Part shown: piece after piece, positions 1-8,623 of the stretch
How the letters are laid out: each line of letters starts with the position of its first letter
Position numbering within the stretch: the first letter of the stretch is position 1
Origin: Oscillospiraceae bacterium
GTDB lineage: Bacteria; Bacillota_A; Clostridia; Oscillospirales; Oscillospiraceae
Direction: 5' to 3'
Length of the DNA stretch: 64,000 nt
Assembly: GCA_902786615.1 (NCBI GenBank)
Contig: CADADE010000012.1
Span: 1 to 64,000, forward strand
Notes under the pieces: generated by a model
The model's database searches: none
The model's input: only the letters and a program-made list of their open reading frames with translations
What the model was told of the DNA's origin: nothing
Translations under genes and position numbers: made by a program

Positions 1-30
1 TTTCTTCACACCTAAAGCTTAACGCAAACG

Positions 31-75
31 AAAGCACCAGCCAAGTCCTTTTTGGACCCAACTGGTGCTTTTGTT
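31..75 (+). terminator. Intrinsic terminator of an upstream gene outside the window
   Basis: The stem AAAGCACCAG (31-40) pairs with CTGGTGCTTT (62-71) and is followed by a T-rich run. It reads on the plus strand, so it probably ends a gene left of the window. Nothing else is recognisable in bases 76-170. Confidence 0.6.
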
Positions 76-170
76 TTTCGACGCGCTATTTTGCAACGCA
101 CCCTTTCTTTCAGTGATTATCTTTCCTTTTTTACTGCAATCCTGTCATTCAGCATATGCGATGACGCAAG

Positions 171-208
171 GAAAAAAGGGGTGCAGCGTCCTTTTGCTGC
201 ATCCCTTT
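171..208 (-). terminator. Intrinsic terminator of the parA-parB-serS-mscL unit
   Basis: Bases 175-187 and 196-208 form a long stem (AAAGGGGTGCAGC with GCTGCATCCCTTT). Read on the minus strand it is followed by a T run opposite the A run at 171-177. It lies 12 bases past the mscL stop codon. Confidence 0.75.
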
Positions 209-219
209 CTGTATGTTTT

Positions 220-660
220 TTACTTTTTCTTTTTGAGCTCGGCCAGGATCTCGCCGAGCAGCTCCTCGGTGGTGGGCTTGGGGGGCTCTGCGGCGGCAGC
301 GGCTTCCTCTTCTTCCTTCTTTTTCTTGAGCAGCTTCTCGCTCATTTCCTTTGCCTTGTTCATGGCCTTGATGACCGTAAACAGAGCGAAGGCGATGACC
401 AGGAAGTTGATGATTGCGCCGATGAAGGTGCCGAGGCCGAGGACGATGGGCTCCTGCCCGTCGGCGGCGGCGCGCAGGGTGATGTTCAGCGCGTCGGTGT
501 TGGGGGAGTTGAACAGGGCTGCCAGCAGCGGGGTGATGACGTCGGCCACCAGGGAGCTGGTGATCGCGCCGAACGCGCCGCCGATGATGACGCCGACGGC
601 CATGTCCATAACGTTGCCGCGGGAGATGAACTTTTTGAACTCTTCAAAGAACTTTTTCAT
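220..660 (-). CDS. mscL: Large-conductance mechanosensitive channel MscL
   Basis: MscL is a homo-oligomeric membrane channel that opens under membrane tension to release solutes on hypo-osmotic shock. The 146-residue product has the family's N-terminal amphipathic helix (MKKFFEEFKKFISRGNVMD), a first membrane helix at about residues 15-45 with the Gly/Ala-rich pore lining (AVGVIIGGAFGAI), and a second helix at about 75-100. A charged tail (KKKKEEEEAAAAA) and a C-terminal helix follow. The length is normal. It is the last gene of a minus-strand run after parA, parB and serS and is followed by a strong terminator. Confidence 0.95.
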   Translation of the reverse strand: MKKFFEEFKKFISRGNVMDMAVGVIIGGAFGAITSSLVADVITPLLAALFNSPNTDALNITLRAAADGQEPIVLGLGTFIGAIINFLVIAFALFTVIKAMNKAKEMSEKLLKKKKEEEEAAAAAEPPKPTTEELLGEILAELKKKK

Positions 661-713
661 GATGCTCTTTCCTTTCCTATTTTTTTAGAGTGGAGTGTGT
701 TTACTCTTCACTC

Positions 714-1982
714 TTATTTCTTCGGCGTTAGTACCTTCGTGCCGCCCATGTAGGGCCAGAGGACCTCGGGGATGGTGACGCTGCCGTCGGCCTGGAGGTG
801 GTTCTCCAAAAAGGCGATCAGCATACGCGGGGGCGCGACGACGGTATTGTTGAGCGTGTGGGGCAGATAGACCCGGCCGTCCTCGCCCTTGACGCGCATC
901 TTGAGGCGTCTTGCCTGGGCGTCGCCGAGGTTGGAGCAGGAGCAGACCTCAAAATACTTCTGCTGGCGGGGGCTCCACGCTTCGATGTCGCAGGACTTGA
1001 CCTTGAGATCGGCGAGGTCGCCGGAGCAGCACTCGAGCTGGCGCACGGGGATCTCCATGCTGCGGAAGAGCTCCACGGAGTAGCGCCACATCTTCTCGTA
1101 CCAGGCCATGGAGTCCTCGGGCTTGCAGACCACGATCATCTCCTGCTTTTCAAACTGGTGGATGCGGGGGGAGTAGCTTGTCAGGGTCTGGGGCAGGCTC
1201 TGCTCGGGGATCATCTGGTCGATGAACTTGCCGATCATGGAGTGCTCGCTGGTGCCGATGAGATAGAGATCCTCGCCCTCGATCTTGTACATCATGGCGT
1301 CCATGTCGGTCTGGCTCATGACGCCCTCGACCACGTTGCCGTGGATCATGAAGGGCGGGATGCAGTAGATGAATCCCTTGTTGATCATGAAGTCACGGGC
1401 GTAGGCCAGCACCGCGGAGTGCAGGCGCGCCACGTCGCCCATGAGGTAATAGAAGCCGTTGCCGGCGACGCGCCCCGCCGAATCCATGTCCACGCCGTTC
1501 AGGCGCTCCATGATCTCGGTGTGATAGGGGATCTCGAAATCGGGTGTCACGGGCTCGCCGAAGCGCTCGACCTCGACGTTGGCGGAGTCGTCCGGCCCGA
1601 TGGGAACGGAGGGGTCGATGATGTTGGGGATGTTCAGCATGAGATGGCGGATCTTCTCGGCGTACTCCTCCTCCATGCGCTCAAGCTCCGCGAGGCGCTC
1701 GTCGTTTGTCTTGACGGCGGCCATGTTGGCGTCGATCTGGGCCTGGATGGCGGCCTTCTCTTCCTCGGCGGCCTTTTTGAGCTTGCCGAAGAGGGGGCCG
1801 TTGGCCTTGGAAAGCTGGTTCTTCTTTGCGCGCAGGTCGCTGGCCTCGGTGATGGCGGCGCGGTTCAGGCGGTCAAGCTCGATGACCTCGTCCACCATGG
1901 GCAGCTTCTGGTCCTGGAATTTCTTTTTGATGTTCTCTTTGACGATCTCCGGATTTTCCCGGACAAATTTGATGTCAAGCAT
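714..1982 (-). CDS. serS: Seryl-tRNA synthetase with an apparent in-frame loss of motif 2
   Basis: SerRS charges tRNA-Ser with serine in the cytoplasm. The N-terminal ~110 residues form the tRNA-binding coiled coil, and the rest is the class II catalytic domain: the serine-site motif GTSEHS is present, as is the C-terminal PHTLNNTVVAPPRMLIA region around motif 3. Between LTSYSP and RIHQFEKQEM (near base 1170) the usual stretch CFRxE...RGxY is absent. This is class II motif 2, whose Arg and Glu bind ATP. The reading frame is kept, so about 17 residues (about 51 bases) are missing compared with what I know of the family. Identity is certain, but as written the enzyme should not be active. It lies 54 bases after parB. 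Confidence 0.9.
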   Translation of the reverse strand: MLDIKFVRENPEIVKENIKKKFQDQKLPMVDEVIELDRLNRAAITEASDLRAKKNQLSKANGPLFGKLKKAAEEEKAAIQAQIDANMAAVKTNDERLAELERMEEEYAEKIRHLMLNIPNIIDPSVPIGPDDSANVEVERFGEPVTPDFEIPYHTEIMERLNGVDMDSAGRVAGNGFYYLMGDVARLHSAVLAYARDFMINKGFIYCIPPFMIHGNVVEGVMSQTDMDAMMYKIEGEDLYLIGTSEHSMIGKFIDQMIPEQSLPQTLTSYSPRIHQFEKQEMIVVCKPEDSMAWYEKMWRYSVELFRSMEIPVRQLECCSGDLADLKVKSCDIEAWSPRQQKYFEVCSCSNLGDAQARRLKMRVKGEDGRVYLPHTLNNTVVAPPRMLIAFLENHLQADGSVTIPEVLWPYMGGTKVLTPKK

Positions 1983-2036
1983 GGTTGTTTACCTTCCTGT
2001 TTTTTTCTATCATATATTATATTTGTTTTGCGGTTC

Positions 2037-2891
2037 TCATCTCAGCCTCTCCAGCGCTTCGATGAGCGCTTCGCGGTCATCCGCGCCGTAGAACTCGATC
2101 TCGATGCGGCCGATCTTTTTGCCGTCGATAAGCTTGACCTTGCGTCCCAGACTCAGGCTCAGGCGGTTTGCCACCTCGGCGGCGTAGTCCACCTTGACGC
2201 CCTCCTCCGGCTTTGGCTGCTTCGGCGCCTTCATAAGACGCGCGGCAAGCTGCTCCGTCTGGCGAACCGAGAGGCCCTTGTCCACAACCTCCTTTGCGGC
2301 GGCTGTCTGGAGCTTATCGTCCAGGATCGGCACCAGGGCGCGCGCGTGACCTGCGGAGAGCTGTCCCTTTTCGACGAGCTCCAAAACCGAGGGGCAGAGG
2401 CTCAACAGGCGCATGGCGTTTGCCACGGCGGGACGGGAGCGCCCCACGCTCTTGGCCGCCTCCTCCTGCGTGAGGCCGTATTCGTCGATCAGGGCCCGGT
2501 AGCCGCGGGCCTCCTCGATGGGATTCAGGTCCTCGCGCTGCAGGTTTTCCACCAGCGCAAGCTCGGCGCTGCGACGGTCGTCGGCCTCGATGACGCGCAC
2601 CGGCACTTCGGTGAGACCCGCGAGTCTCGCCGCCCGCCAGCGGCGCTCGCCCGCGATGATCTGATAATAGCCGCTGTCCAGCTTGCGGGCGGTGATGGGC
2701 TGGATCAGGCCGTACTGGGCGATGGAATCCGCCAGCTCCTGCAGGCTCTGCTCGTCAAAGATCTCGCGCGGCTGGTCAAGCCGTGGCTCCACCTTGGCGA
2801 TGGGCAGGATCTGGAGCTCGTTTTCCTCGGGCTCGTCCACGCCGAACAGCGCGTCCAGTCCGAGACCCAGTCCCTTCTTTTCCTTTGGCAT
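2037..2891 (-). CDS. parB: Chromosome-partitioning protein ParB/Spo0J
   Basis: ParB binds parS sites, loads onto DNA as a CTP-dependent clamp and works with ParA in origin segregation. The 284-residue protein has the N-terminal CTP-binding ParB/sulfiredoxin fold with the arginine patch GERRWRAARLAG (about residues 80-91), a central helix-turn-helix region (TQEEAAKSVGRSRPAVANAMRLL) and a C-terminal dimerisation domain. The start codon lies 12 bases after the parA stop, so the two are co-transcribed. Two parS sites lie just upstream of parA, which completes a ParABS system next to oriC. Confidence 0.96.
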   Translation of the reverse strand: MPKEKKGLGLGLDALFGVDEPEENELQILPIAKVEPRLDQPREIFDEQSLQELADSIAQYGLIQPITARKLDSGYYQIIAGERRWRAARLAGLTEVPVRVIEADDRRSAELALVENLQREDLNPIEEARGYRALIDEYGLTQEEAAKSVGRSRPAVANAMRLLSLCPSVLELVEKGQLSAGHARALVPILDDKLQTAAAKEVVDKGLSVRQTEQLAARLMKAPKQPKPEEGVKVDYAAEVANRLSLSLGRKVKLIDGKKIGRIEIEFYGADDREALIEALERLR

Positions 2892-2903
2892 ATACTCTCC
2901 TTT

Positions 2904-3662
2904 TTACTTTTCGTTCCTTCTCAAAAACTCCACGGCCAGCGCCATATAGCCCTTGCTTCCGCGGTTGACGCGGTCGTAGACCACGCCGGGGATGCCGTGG
3001 CTCGGCGCCTCGGAGAGGCGGACGCTGCGGGGGATGACCTCGGTATAGACTTTGTCGCCCAGGTGCTTGCGAAGTTCGTTCGCCACCTGTGTCGTGAGAT
3101 TGGCGCGGGAGTCGTACATGGTGAGCACGATGCCCTCGATGCCGAGGCGCTTGTTCAGGCGCTTGGAGCACATGCGGATGCTGGTCAGCAGATCCGCGAT
3201 GCCCTCGAGCGCGTAGTACTCGCACTGCATGGGGATCAGGACGCTGTCCGCCGCGACCAGGGCGTTGACCGTCAGCAGCTCCAGGGACGGGGGACAATCG
3301 ATGAAAATGTAGTCATACTCGCTGTAGAGCGCAGCGATCTTGTCCTTGAGCACGTACTCGCGCCGATCTGCGTGAATGAGTTCCACCGAGGCCGCGGCCA
3401 GCTCTTTGGAGGCCGGGATCACGTCGCCGTATTCCGTCTCAACCACGCACTCCGCGGCGGTCTTGTCGGAGATCAGCATGTCGTAGGTGTTGGGGCGGGT
3501 CGTCTTGCTCACGCCCATGCCGGAGCTTGCGTTGCCCTGCGGGTCGCAGTCCACCAGCAGCACCTTTTTGCCCATCAGGCTCAGGGCTGCGCTCAGGTTG
3601 ACCGAGGTGGTGGTCTTTCCCACGCCGCCCTTCTGGTTTGCGATTGCGATGATTTTTGCCAT
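2904..3662 (-). CDS. parA: Chromosome-partitioning ATPase ParA/Soj
   Basis: ParA is a DNA-binding ATPase that moves ParB-parS complexes; in Bacillus subtilis its relative Soj also controls DnaA. The 252-residue product starts with the deviant Walker A motif NQKGGVGKTTTSVNLSAAL, followed by the A' motif LLVDCDPQGNASSG and Walker B YIFIDCPPSLELLTVNAL. It is the first gene of the parA-parB-serS-mscL run. Its promoter abuts a parS site, which suggests control by ParB. Confidence 0.97.
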   Translation of the reverse strand: MAKIIAIANQKGGVGKTTTSVNLSAALSLMGKKVLLVDCDPQGNASSGMGVSKTTRPNTYDMLISDKTAAECVVETEYGDVIPASKELAAASVELIHADRREYVLKDKIAALYSEYDYIFIDCPPSLELLTVNALVAADSVLIPMQCEYYALEGIADLLTSIRMCSKRLNKRLGIEGIVLTMYDSRANLTTQVANELRKHLGDKVYTEVIPRSVRLSEAPSHGIPGVVYDRVNRGSKGYMALAVEFLRRNEK

Positions 3663-3698
3663 AGGACCACTTTTGTCCTTTCTATGTATTGCGCGACT

Positions 3699-3727
3699 AT
3701 TATAACAGTATCGTTTTCACTTTGCAA
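3699..3727 (-). promoter_or_regulatory. SigmaA-type promoter of parA
   Basis: On the minus strand the -35 element TTGCAA (3722-3727) and the -10 element TATAAT (3699-3704) are 17 bases apart. The -35 element directly touches the parS copy at 3728-3743. Confidence 0.75.
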
Positions 3728-3743
3728 TGTTTCACATGAAACA
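3728..3743. promoter_or_regulatory. parS: parS site 1
   Basis: The palindrome TGTTTCACATGAAACA matches the widespread parS consensus (TGTTNCACGTGAAACA type), with CATG instead of CGTG at the centre. It abuts the parA -35 box. Confidence 0.85.
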
Positions 3744-3762
3744 ATTTTTGACCCTGTCTTTA

Positions 3763-3778
3763 TGTTTCACGTGAAACA
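3763..3778. promoter_or_regulatory. parS: parS site 2
   Basis: TGTTTCACGTGAAACA is a perfect 16-base palindrome and a canonical parS site, 35 bases (centre to centre) from site 1. Confidence 0.93.
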
Positions 3779-4354
3779 AAAGAGAGAGTGAAGATAAGGA
3801 GCGGCTGCGCCGCGATCAAACCAGGCTCCGCCCTGAGAATTGTTCATATGCGTATCGGCTTACGTCAGCAAGCCCCAAATCTGACCTCTCTTTGGAAAAA
3901 GGGAGGTGGCCAAAGGCCGGAGGGATCGAAACAGAATCTAAGCAAAGCTCTGTTTAAGCTTTGCACAACTCGGCCGATCCCTCAGTCACAGCCTCGTGGG
4001 AGATCGGCTGTGACAGCTCCCTTTCGCAAAGGGAGCTTAGAAGCTGATGAAACCCGATACCCATAATTGTTCATTTATATGTTTATCGGGTTTCATCAGC
4101 TGACCCGACGTAAGCGCTTGCCTCCCCCCAGCCGCGAAGCGGCGTCTCGGGGGGAGGTGCCCCGAAGGGGCGGAGAGGGGGATGTCTTGCAAGCATCCTG
4201 GGTGCAATCGTGGCCCCTCTCAGTCACGGCGCTTGCGTGAGACGCGCCGCGACAGCTCCCCCCGGCGGGGGGAGCCAAGGTCCCCTTTCTTGCGCAGCCA
4301 ATACATTACATTATAACTGTCCAGCGAAGCGGGACACCACAATTTCACTCTCTT
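3779..4354. repeat. Gene-free region with two family A repeats and a 17-bp inverted repeat
   Basis: This 576-base gap holds no convincing gene. One family A copy spans about 3886-4038 (from CTCTTTGGAAAAAGGGAGG to CTCCCTTTCGCAAAGGGAG) and a GC-richer one about 4119-4275. Both have a foldback at each end and a GTGACAGCTCCC-type segment near the right end. Between them the arms GCTGATGAAACCCGATA (4043-4059) and its exact complement (4084-4100) form a 17-bp inverted repeat. The segment near 3840 (AATTGTTCATATGCGTATCGG) resembles the loop of that repeat, so the block looks like a nested or duplicated insertion. Confidence 0.7.
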
Positions 4355-5197
4355 TTATCCAATCAGCGCATCCACGTCCGCAATGGTGAGATTACGGTGC
4401 AGGGCGAGATTGAGGGCATAGCCGATCAGGCGGCCCCCGGCGCGCACCTGACTGTCGATGTCGCGCGGCGTGACGAACATGCCGGATAGAGCGTCCTCCC
4501 CGAAAAAGCCCGCGTCGATCACGGTGGGCATACCGAGGGAGAGCACGGGCACGCCGAGGGTCGCGCGGCTCAGCTCCTTTCTGTCGTTGCCCACGCCGGA
4601 GCCGGGGGAGATCCCGGCGTCCGAAACCTGGACACTGCGGCAGAGGGAGTCGGCCTCCGCCCCGGCCAGGGCGTCGACGACCACGACAAGCTCGGGCCGG
4701 ATCGCCCCGCACAGGACGCGGATCTGTTCGGCAGACTCTACCCCCGAGGTGCCGAGTACGCCGGGCCTGCAGAGCGCCAGCGAACAGAAGTCGCCGAAGC
4801 TCTCCGGGTCCTTCTCTTTCAAATGGCGCGTCACGAGGATCGAACCCGCCGCGAGGGAGCCGAGCGCGTCCGGCGTGATGTCGGGATTCCCCAAGGCCGC
4901 GACGAGAACGTTTTCGCGCTGAGTAGGGAGACAGCGTTCTATCAGCTCGGACAGCGCCAGAACCGCGTCGGAGAAGCGCTCGCTGCCGCGGTCGAAAAAG
5001 CGGGGCAGGCTGAGGGTGTCGTAATGCCCGCGTGGCTTGCCGAGCGCCGCCTCGCCCTCGGCGTCCATGACCTCCAGCGCGAAAACGCTGAGACCGTGCA
5101 GACTCTGGCTCTCGCAGCGCACACCGGGGATCTCTCCCGCGTGTCTCCGCCGCAGCTCCGCCGCCATATCCGTGCGGACCGACTTAGAAATGTCCAT
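4355..5197 (-). CDS. gpr: Germination protease GPR
   Basis: GPR is the spore endopeptidase that degrades small acid-soluble proteins during germination; it is made as a zymogen in the forespore. The protein has the family start (RTDMAAE), the GKPRGHYDTL segment, the AALGNPDITPDALG block, TRHL, RPGVLGTSGVESAEQI and the highly conserved DAGISPGSGVGNDRKEL, so the core is complete. I chose the ATG at 5197 (280 residues, MDISKSVRTDM) because a good ribosome-binding site (AAAGAGG) lies just upstream. A longer in-frame start at 5251 lacks one. It is divergent from rpsT. The gene indicates a spore former. Confidence 0.93.
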   Translation of the reverse strand: MDISKSVRTDMAAELRRRHAGEIPGVRCESQSLHGLSVFALEVMDAEGEAALGKPRGHYDTLSLPRFFDRGSERFSDAVLALSELIERCLPTQRENVLVAALGNPDITPDALGSLAAGSILVTRHLKEKDPESFGDFCSLALCRPGVLGTSGVESAEQIRVLCGAIRPELVVVVDALAGAEADSLCRSVQVSDAGISPGSGVGNDRKELSRATLGVPVLSLGMPTVIDAGFFGEDALSGMFVTPRDIDSQVRAGGRLIGYALNLALHRNLTIADVDALIG

Positions 5198-5308
5198 GCT
5201 TGAAACCTCTTTCACTCTCAAGATATGGTATAGTTTGCCCTGTTTTTGCACAAGAAATCAGTTTTGTAACAGGCTGCAAAAAAAGTGAAAATTTTTTTGA
5301 AAAAACAC

Positions 5309-5337
5309 TTGCTTTTCGGCATCTTCTTTGCTATACT
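5309..5337 (+). promoter_or_regulatory. SigmaA-type promoter of rpsT
   Basis: TTGCTT (5309-5314) and TATACT (5332-5337) are separated by 17 bases, about 60 bases upstream of the rpsT start. Confidence 0.7.
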
Positions 5338-5396
5338 TACTAAACGCGAGTTAAGTTATGTAACTCAATTTTATAGGAGGAGGTGGCGATTGAAAC

Positions 5397-5660
5397 ATGG
5401 CCAACATTAAATCTTCTGCAAAGAGAGATCTGAAGTCCAAGGAACTCAGAGCCAAGAACCGCGCTGACAAGACCGAGCTCAAGACCATGGTTAAGAAATT
5501 TGACGCAGCTGTTGCCGAAGGCGACAAGGACAATGCCGTCGATGCCTATAAAGTTGCTGTTAAGACAGTCGACCGCGCGGCTGCTAAGGGTCTGCTGCAC
5601 AAGAACAACGCAGCGCACAAGAAGTCCGCTATGGCAAGCAAGCTCAACAAGCTGGCCTGA
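5397..5660 (+). CDS. rpsT: 30S ribosomal protein S20
   Basis: S20 is a primary 16S rRNA-binding protein of the small subunit. The 87-residue, lysine-rich product starts with the typical MANIKSSAKRDLKS and ends with the family block AAAKGLLHKNNAAHKKS. A strong AGGAGG-type ribosome-binding site precedes the start. It is a single-gene unit with its own promoter and terminator, divergent from gpr; an rpsT-gpr neighbourhood is common in Firmicutes. Confidence 0.96.
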   Translation: MANIKSSAKRDLKSKELRAKNRADKTELKTMVKKFDAAVAEGDKDNAVDAYKVAVKTVDRAAAKGLLHKNNAAHKKSAMASKLNKLA

Positions 5661-5680
5661 GCCATCCATATGGTTTAACG

Positions 5681-5709
5681 AACCGGGAAGGAAACTTCCC
5701 GGTTTTGGC
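5681..5709 (+). terminator. Intrinsic terminator of rpsT
   Basis: AACCGGGAAG (5681-5690) pairs perfectly with CTTCCCGGTT (5695-5704) across a GAAA tetraloop, followed by T-rich sequence. Confidence 0.85.
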
Positions 5710-5714
5710 TTTTC

Positions 5715-5743
5715 TTGACTCTCCTCTTTCTTTTCGGTATAAT
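5715..5743 (+). promoter_or_regulatory. SigmaA-type promoter of the lipid kinase gene
   Basis: TTGACT (5715-5720) and TATAAT (5738-5743) have a 17-base spacer, immediately after the rpsT terminator. Confidence 0.75.
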
Positions 5744-5794
5744 CAATTACGCTTCGTATAGCTTGATTAACGCTTTGTAAAGCGAGGTTATTCT

Positions 5795-6682
5795 ATGAAA
5801 TCCCTCATGCTGATCGTGAACCCCATGGCGGGGCGGGGCGCGTACAAGACCAATTTTGCCGATGCGCTGGCGCTGCTTGCAAAGGGCGGCTACCGCACGA
5901 CGCTGTTCTTCACCGCCGCGCGGGGCGACGCCACCCGCTTTGCGGCGGAGAACGCCGGAAATTTCGACGTTGTGGCCTGTATCGGCGGCGACGGCACCCT
6001 CAGTGAGGTGCTGGCGGGGCTGATGCAGCTGGACAGTCCCCCGCCGATCGGTTACTTTCCCATGGGCACGGCAAACGATGTGGCCACGACGCTGGGGCTT
6101 CCGAAAAACGACGCCCTCGCCGCCGCCCGGCGGCTTCTTGTCGGCACGCCCCACCCCTTCGATGTGGGCGGCTTCGGCGACAAGGATTATTTTGCCTATA
6201 TTGCGGCCTTCGGCGCTTTTACCGAGGTGAGCTACGCCACCCCCCAGGATCAGAAAAAGATGCTGGGCCATCTGGCCTATGTGCTCCAGGGCATGCAGCA
6301 GCTCCCGTATATTTCCCCCATCCCGGTGCGCGTTGAATACGACGGCGGGGTGTTTGAGGGGAAGGTCCTTTACGGCAGCGTCTCCAACTCCACCTCGGTC
6401 GCGGGCATCGTGCGCCTGCCCGACACGATGGTGAGTCTCGGCGACGGGGAAAACGAGCTGGTGCTGGTGCGCGATCCGGGCAACATCGCCTCCTTTGCCG
6501 AGGTGGTGAATTCCGTGCTTACCGAGCGCTTCGACAGCAGCAATCTCCTGATCCTGCACACGAAGAAGGCCCGCTTCTGCTTTGACCGTCCCGTGTCCTG
6601 GACGAGGGACGGCGAGGCCGGGGGCGAGTACACGGACATCGAGATCCGCAATATCCACTGCCCCGTGAAGCTGATCTTTTAA
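5795..6682 (+). CDS. Diacylglycerol kinase-family lipid kinase (DagK/YegS type)
   Basis: Members phosphorylate diacylglycerol or related lipids at the cytoplasmic membrane and recycle diacylglycerol made during lipoteichoic acid synthesis. The 295-residue product has the three hallmark N-terminal motifs: NPMAGRGAYK (residues 9-18), IGGDGTLSEVLAGL (about 67-80) and PMGTANDVATTLGLP (about 90-104). A C-terminal beta-sandwich domain follows. No membrane helices are seen. It stands alone with its own promoter, and its stop codon lies inside the left end of a family C repeat. The exact substrate is not readable from sequence. Confidence 0.88.
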   Translation: MKSLMLIVNPMAGRGAYKTNFADALALLAKGGYRTTLFFTAARGDATRFAAENAGNFDVVACIGGDGTLSEVLAGLMQLDSPPPIGYFPMGTANDVATTLGLPKNDALAAARRLLVGTPHPFDVGGFGDKDYFAYIAAFGAFTEVSYATPQDQKKMLGHLAYVLQGMQQLPYISPIPVRVEYDGGVFEGKVLYGSVSNSTSVAGIVRLPDTMVSLGDGENELVLVRDPGNIASFAEVVNSVLTERFDSSNLLILHTKKARFCFDRPVSWTRDGEAGGEYTDIEIRNIHCPVKLIF

Positions 6683-6845
6683 GGCAACACCGCACAATCC
6701 ACCTTCGGCGCCTCCTGGAAAATTTGCGCTCTGATTTTGTCACTTTTTCTTGAAATACACAAAGTATTCCTGCGAAAAATTGCCTTCATCAGAACCCAAA
6801 TTTTCTCAGGATTCGCTCTCGCCGAATTATGCGGTATTGCCTTAA
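6679..6845. repeat. Family C element, MITE-like, copy 1
   Basis: The ends are inverted repeats: TAAGGCAACACCGCACAAT at the left and a near-exact complement (ATTATGCGGTATTGCCTTA) at the right, about 165 bases apart. There is no coding capacity. TTAA occurs at both outer edges and could be a target-site duplication. The left end supplies the stop codon of the lipid kinase gene. A second copy lies at 42712-42855. Confidence 0.75.
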
Positions 6846-6854
6846 TCAAAGCTC

Positions 6855-6883
6855 TTGCAATCCCTTTTCGCTCTATATATAAT
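6855..6883 (+). promoter_or_regulatory. SigmaA-type promoter of asnS
   Basis: TTGCAA (6855-6860) and TATAAT (6878-6883) are 17 bases apart. The leader is only about 50 bases long, so there is no room for a T-box. Confidence 0.75.
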
Positions 6884-6934
6884 GTTAGGGCGTTTTTGAA
6901 TCAACTCTTGTCCACATAGAAAGGAAGCATTTCC

Positions 6935-8329
<1,395 letters not shown>

Positions 8330-8330
8330 A

Positions 8331-8494
8331 GGGGCTGTCTCAAAATAAGGCAATCCCTGCATAAAATGAATGGCGTAGGGGCCGATGCCCTCATCGGCCC
8401 GCCGATTTGCAGCATTCTGCGGTTTTCGGCGGGTCGATCTGGGGATCGACCCCTACGTTTTTGTATACATATACGTTTTGAGACAAGCTCTTTT
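8331..8494. repeat. asnS terminator region containing family B repeat copy 1
   Basis: An inverted repeat (GGGGCTGTCTCAAAA at 8331-8345 and TTTTGAGACAAGCTC at 8476-8490, then TTTT) brackets a family B element at about 8374-8457. Family B consists of two hairpins: GGCCGATGCCCTCATCGGCC and GGGTCGATCTGGGGATCGACCC. The outer arms plus the T run probably act as the asnS terminator. The same outer hairpin recurs at 25371-25405. Confidence 0.7.
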
Positions 8495-8544
8495 AGTTTC
8501 CAATTTTTTATCTACATTATTTATATTTAGTGCTCCGAAAAACC

Positions 8545-8573
8545 TTGAAAATGCAGTGAAAATCTGATATAAT
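8545..8573 (+). promoter_or_regulatory. SigmaA-type promoter of dnaA
   Basis: TTGAAA (8545-8550) and TATAAT (8568-8573) are 17 bases apart, 51 bases upstream of the dnaA start. One DnaA-box-like sequence, TTATCTACA (8508-8516), lies upstream, but no cluster is visible there. Confidence 0.75.
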
Positions 8574-8623
8574 ATATTGGTTCTTATTATACCTGTAAAA
8601 TGGCTGCGGGGAGGGTGTAAAAC

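Noticed and set aside
798..3791. A ~1000-residue open frame on the plus strand opposite serS and parAB
   Set aside because: It is antisense to three well-supported genes, has no family similarity, and arises from high GC at third codon positions. The same holds for long antisense frames opposite gyrB, gyrA, the ABC exporter, mfd and miaB.
6844..6934. T-box leader for asnS
   Set aside because: The promoter lies only about 50 bases from the start codon and no T-box sequence is visible; the same negative result holds for ileS and serS.
8331..8620. A second origin region upstream of dnaA
   Set aside because: Only one degenerate DnaA-box-like sequence (TTATCTACA) is seen there; the box cluster and trios are between dnaA and dnaN.
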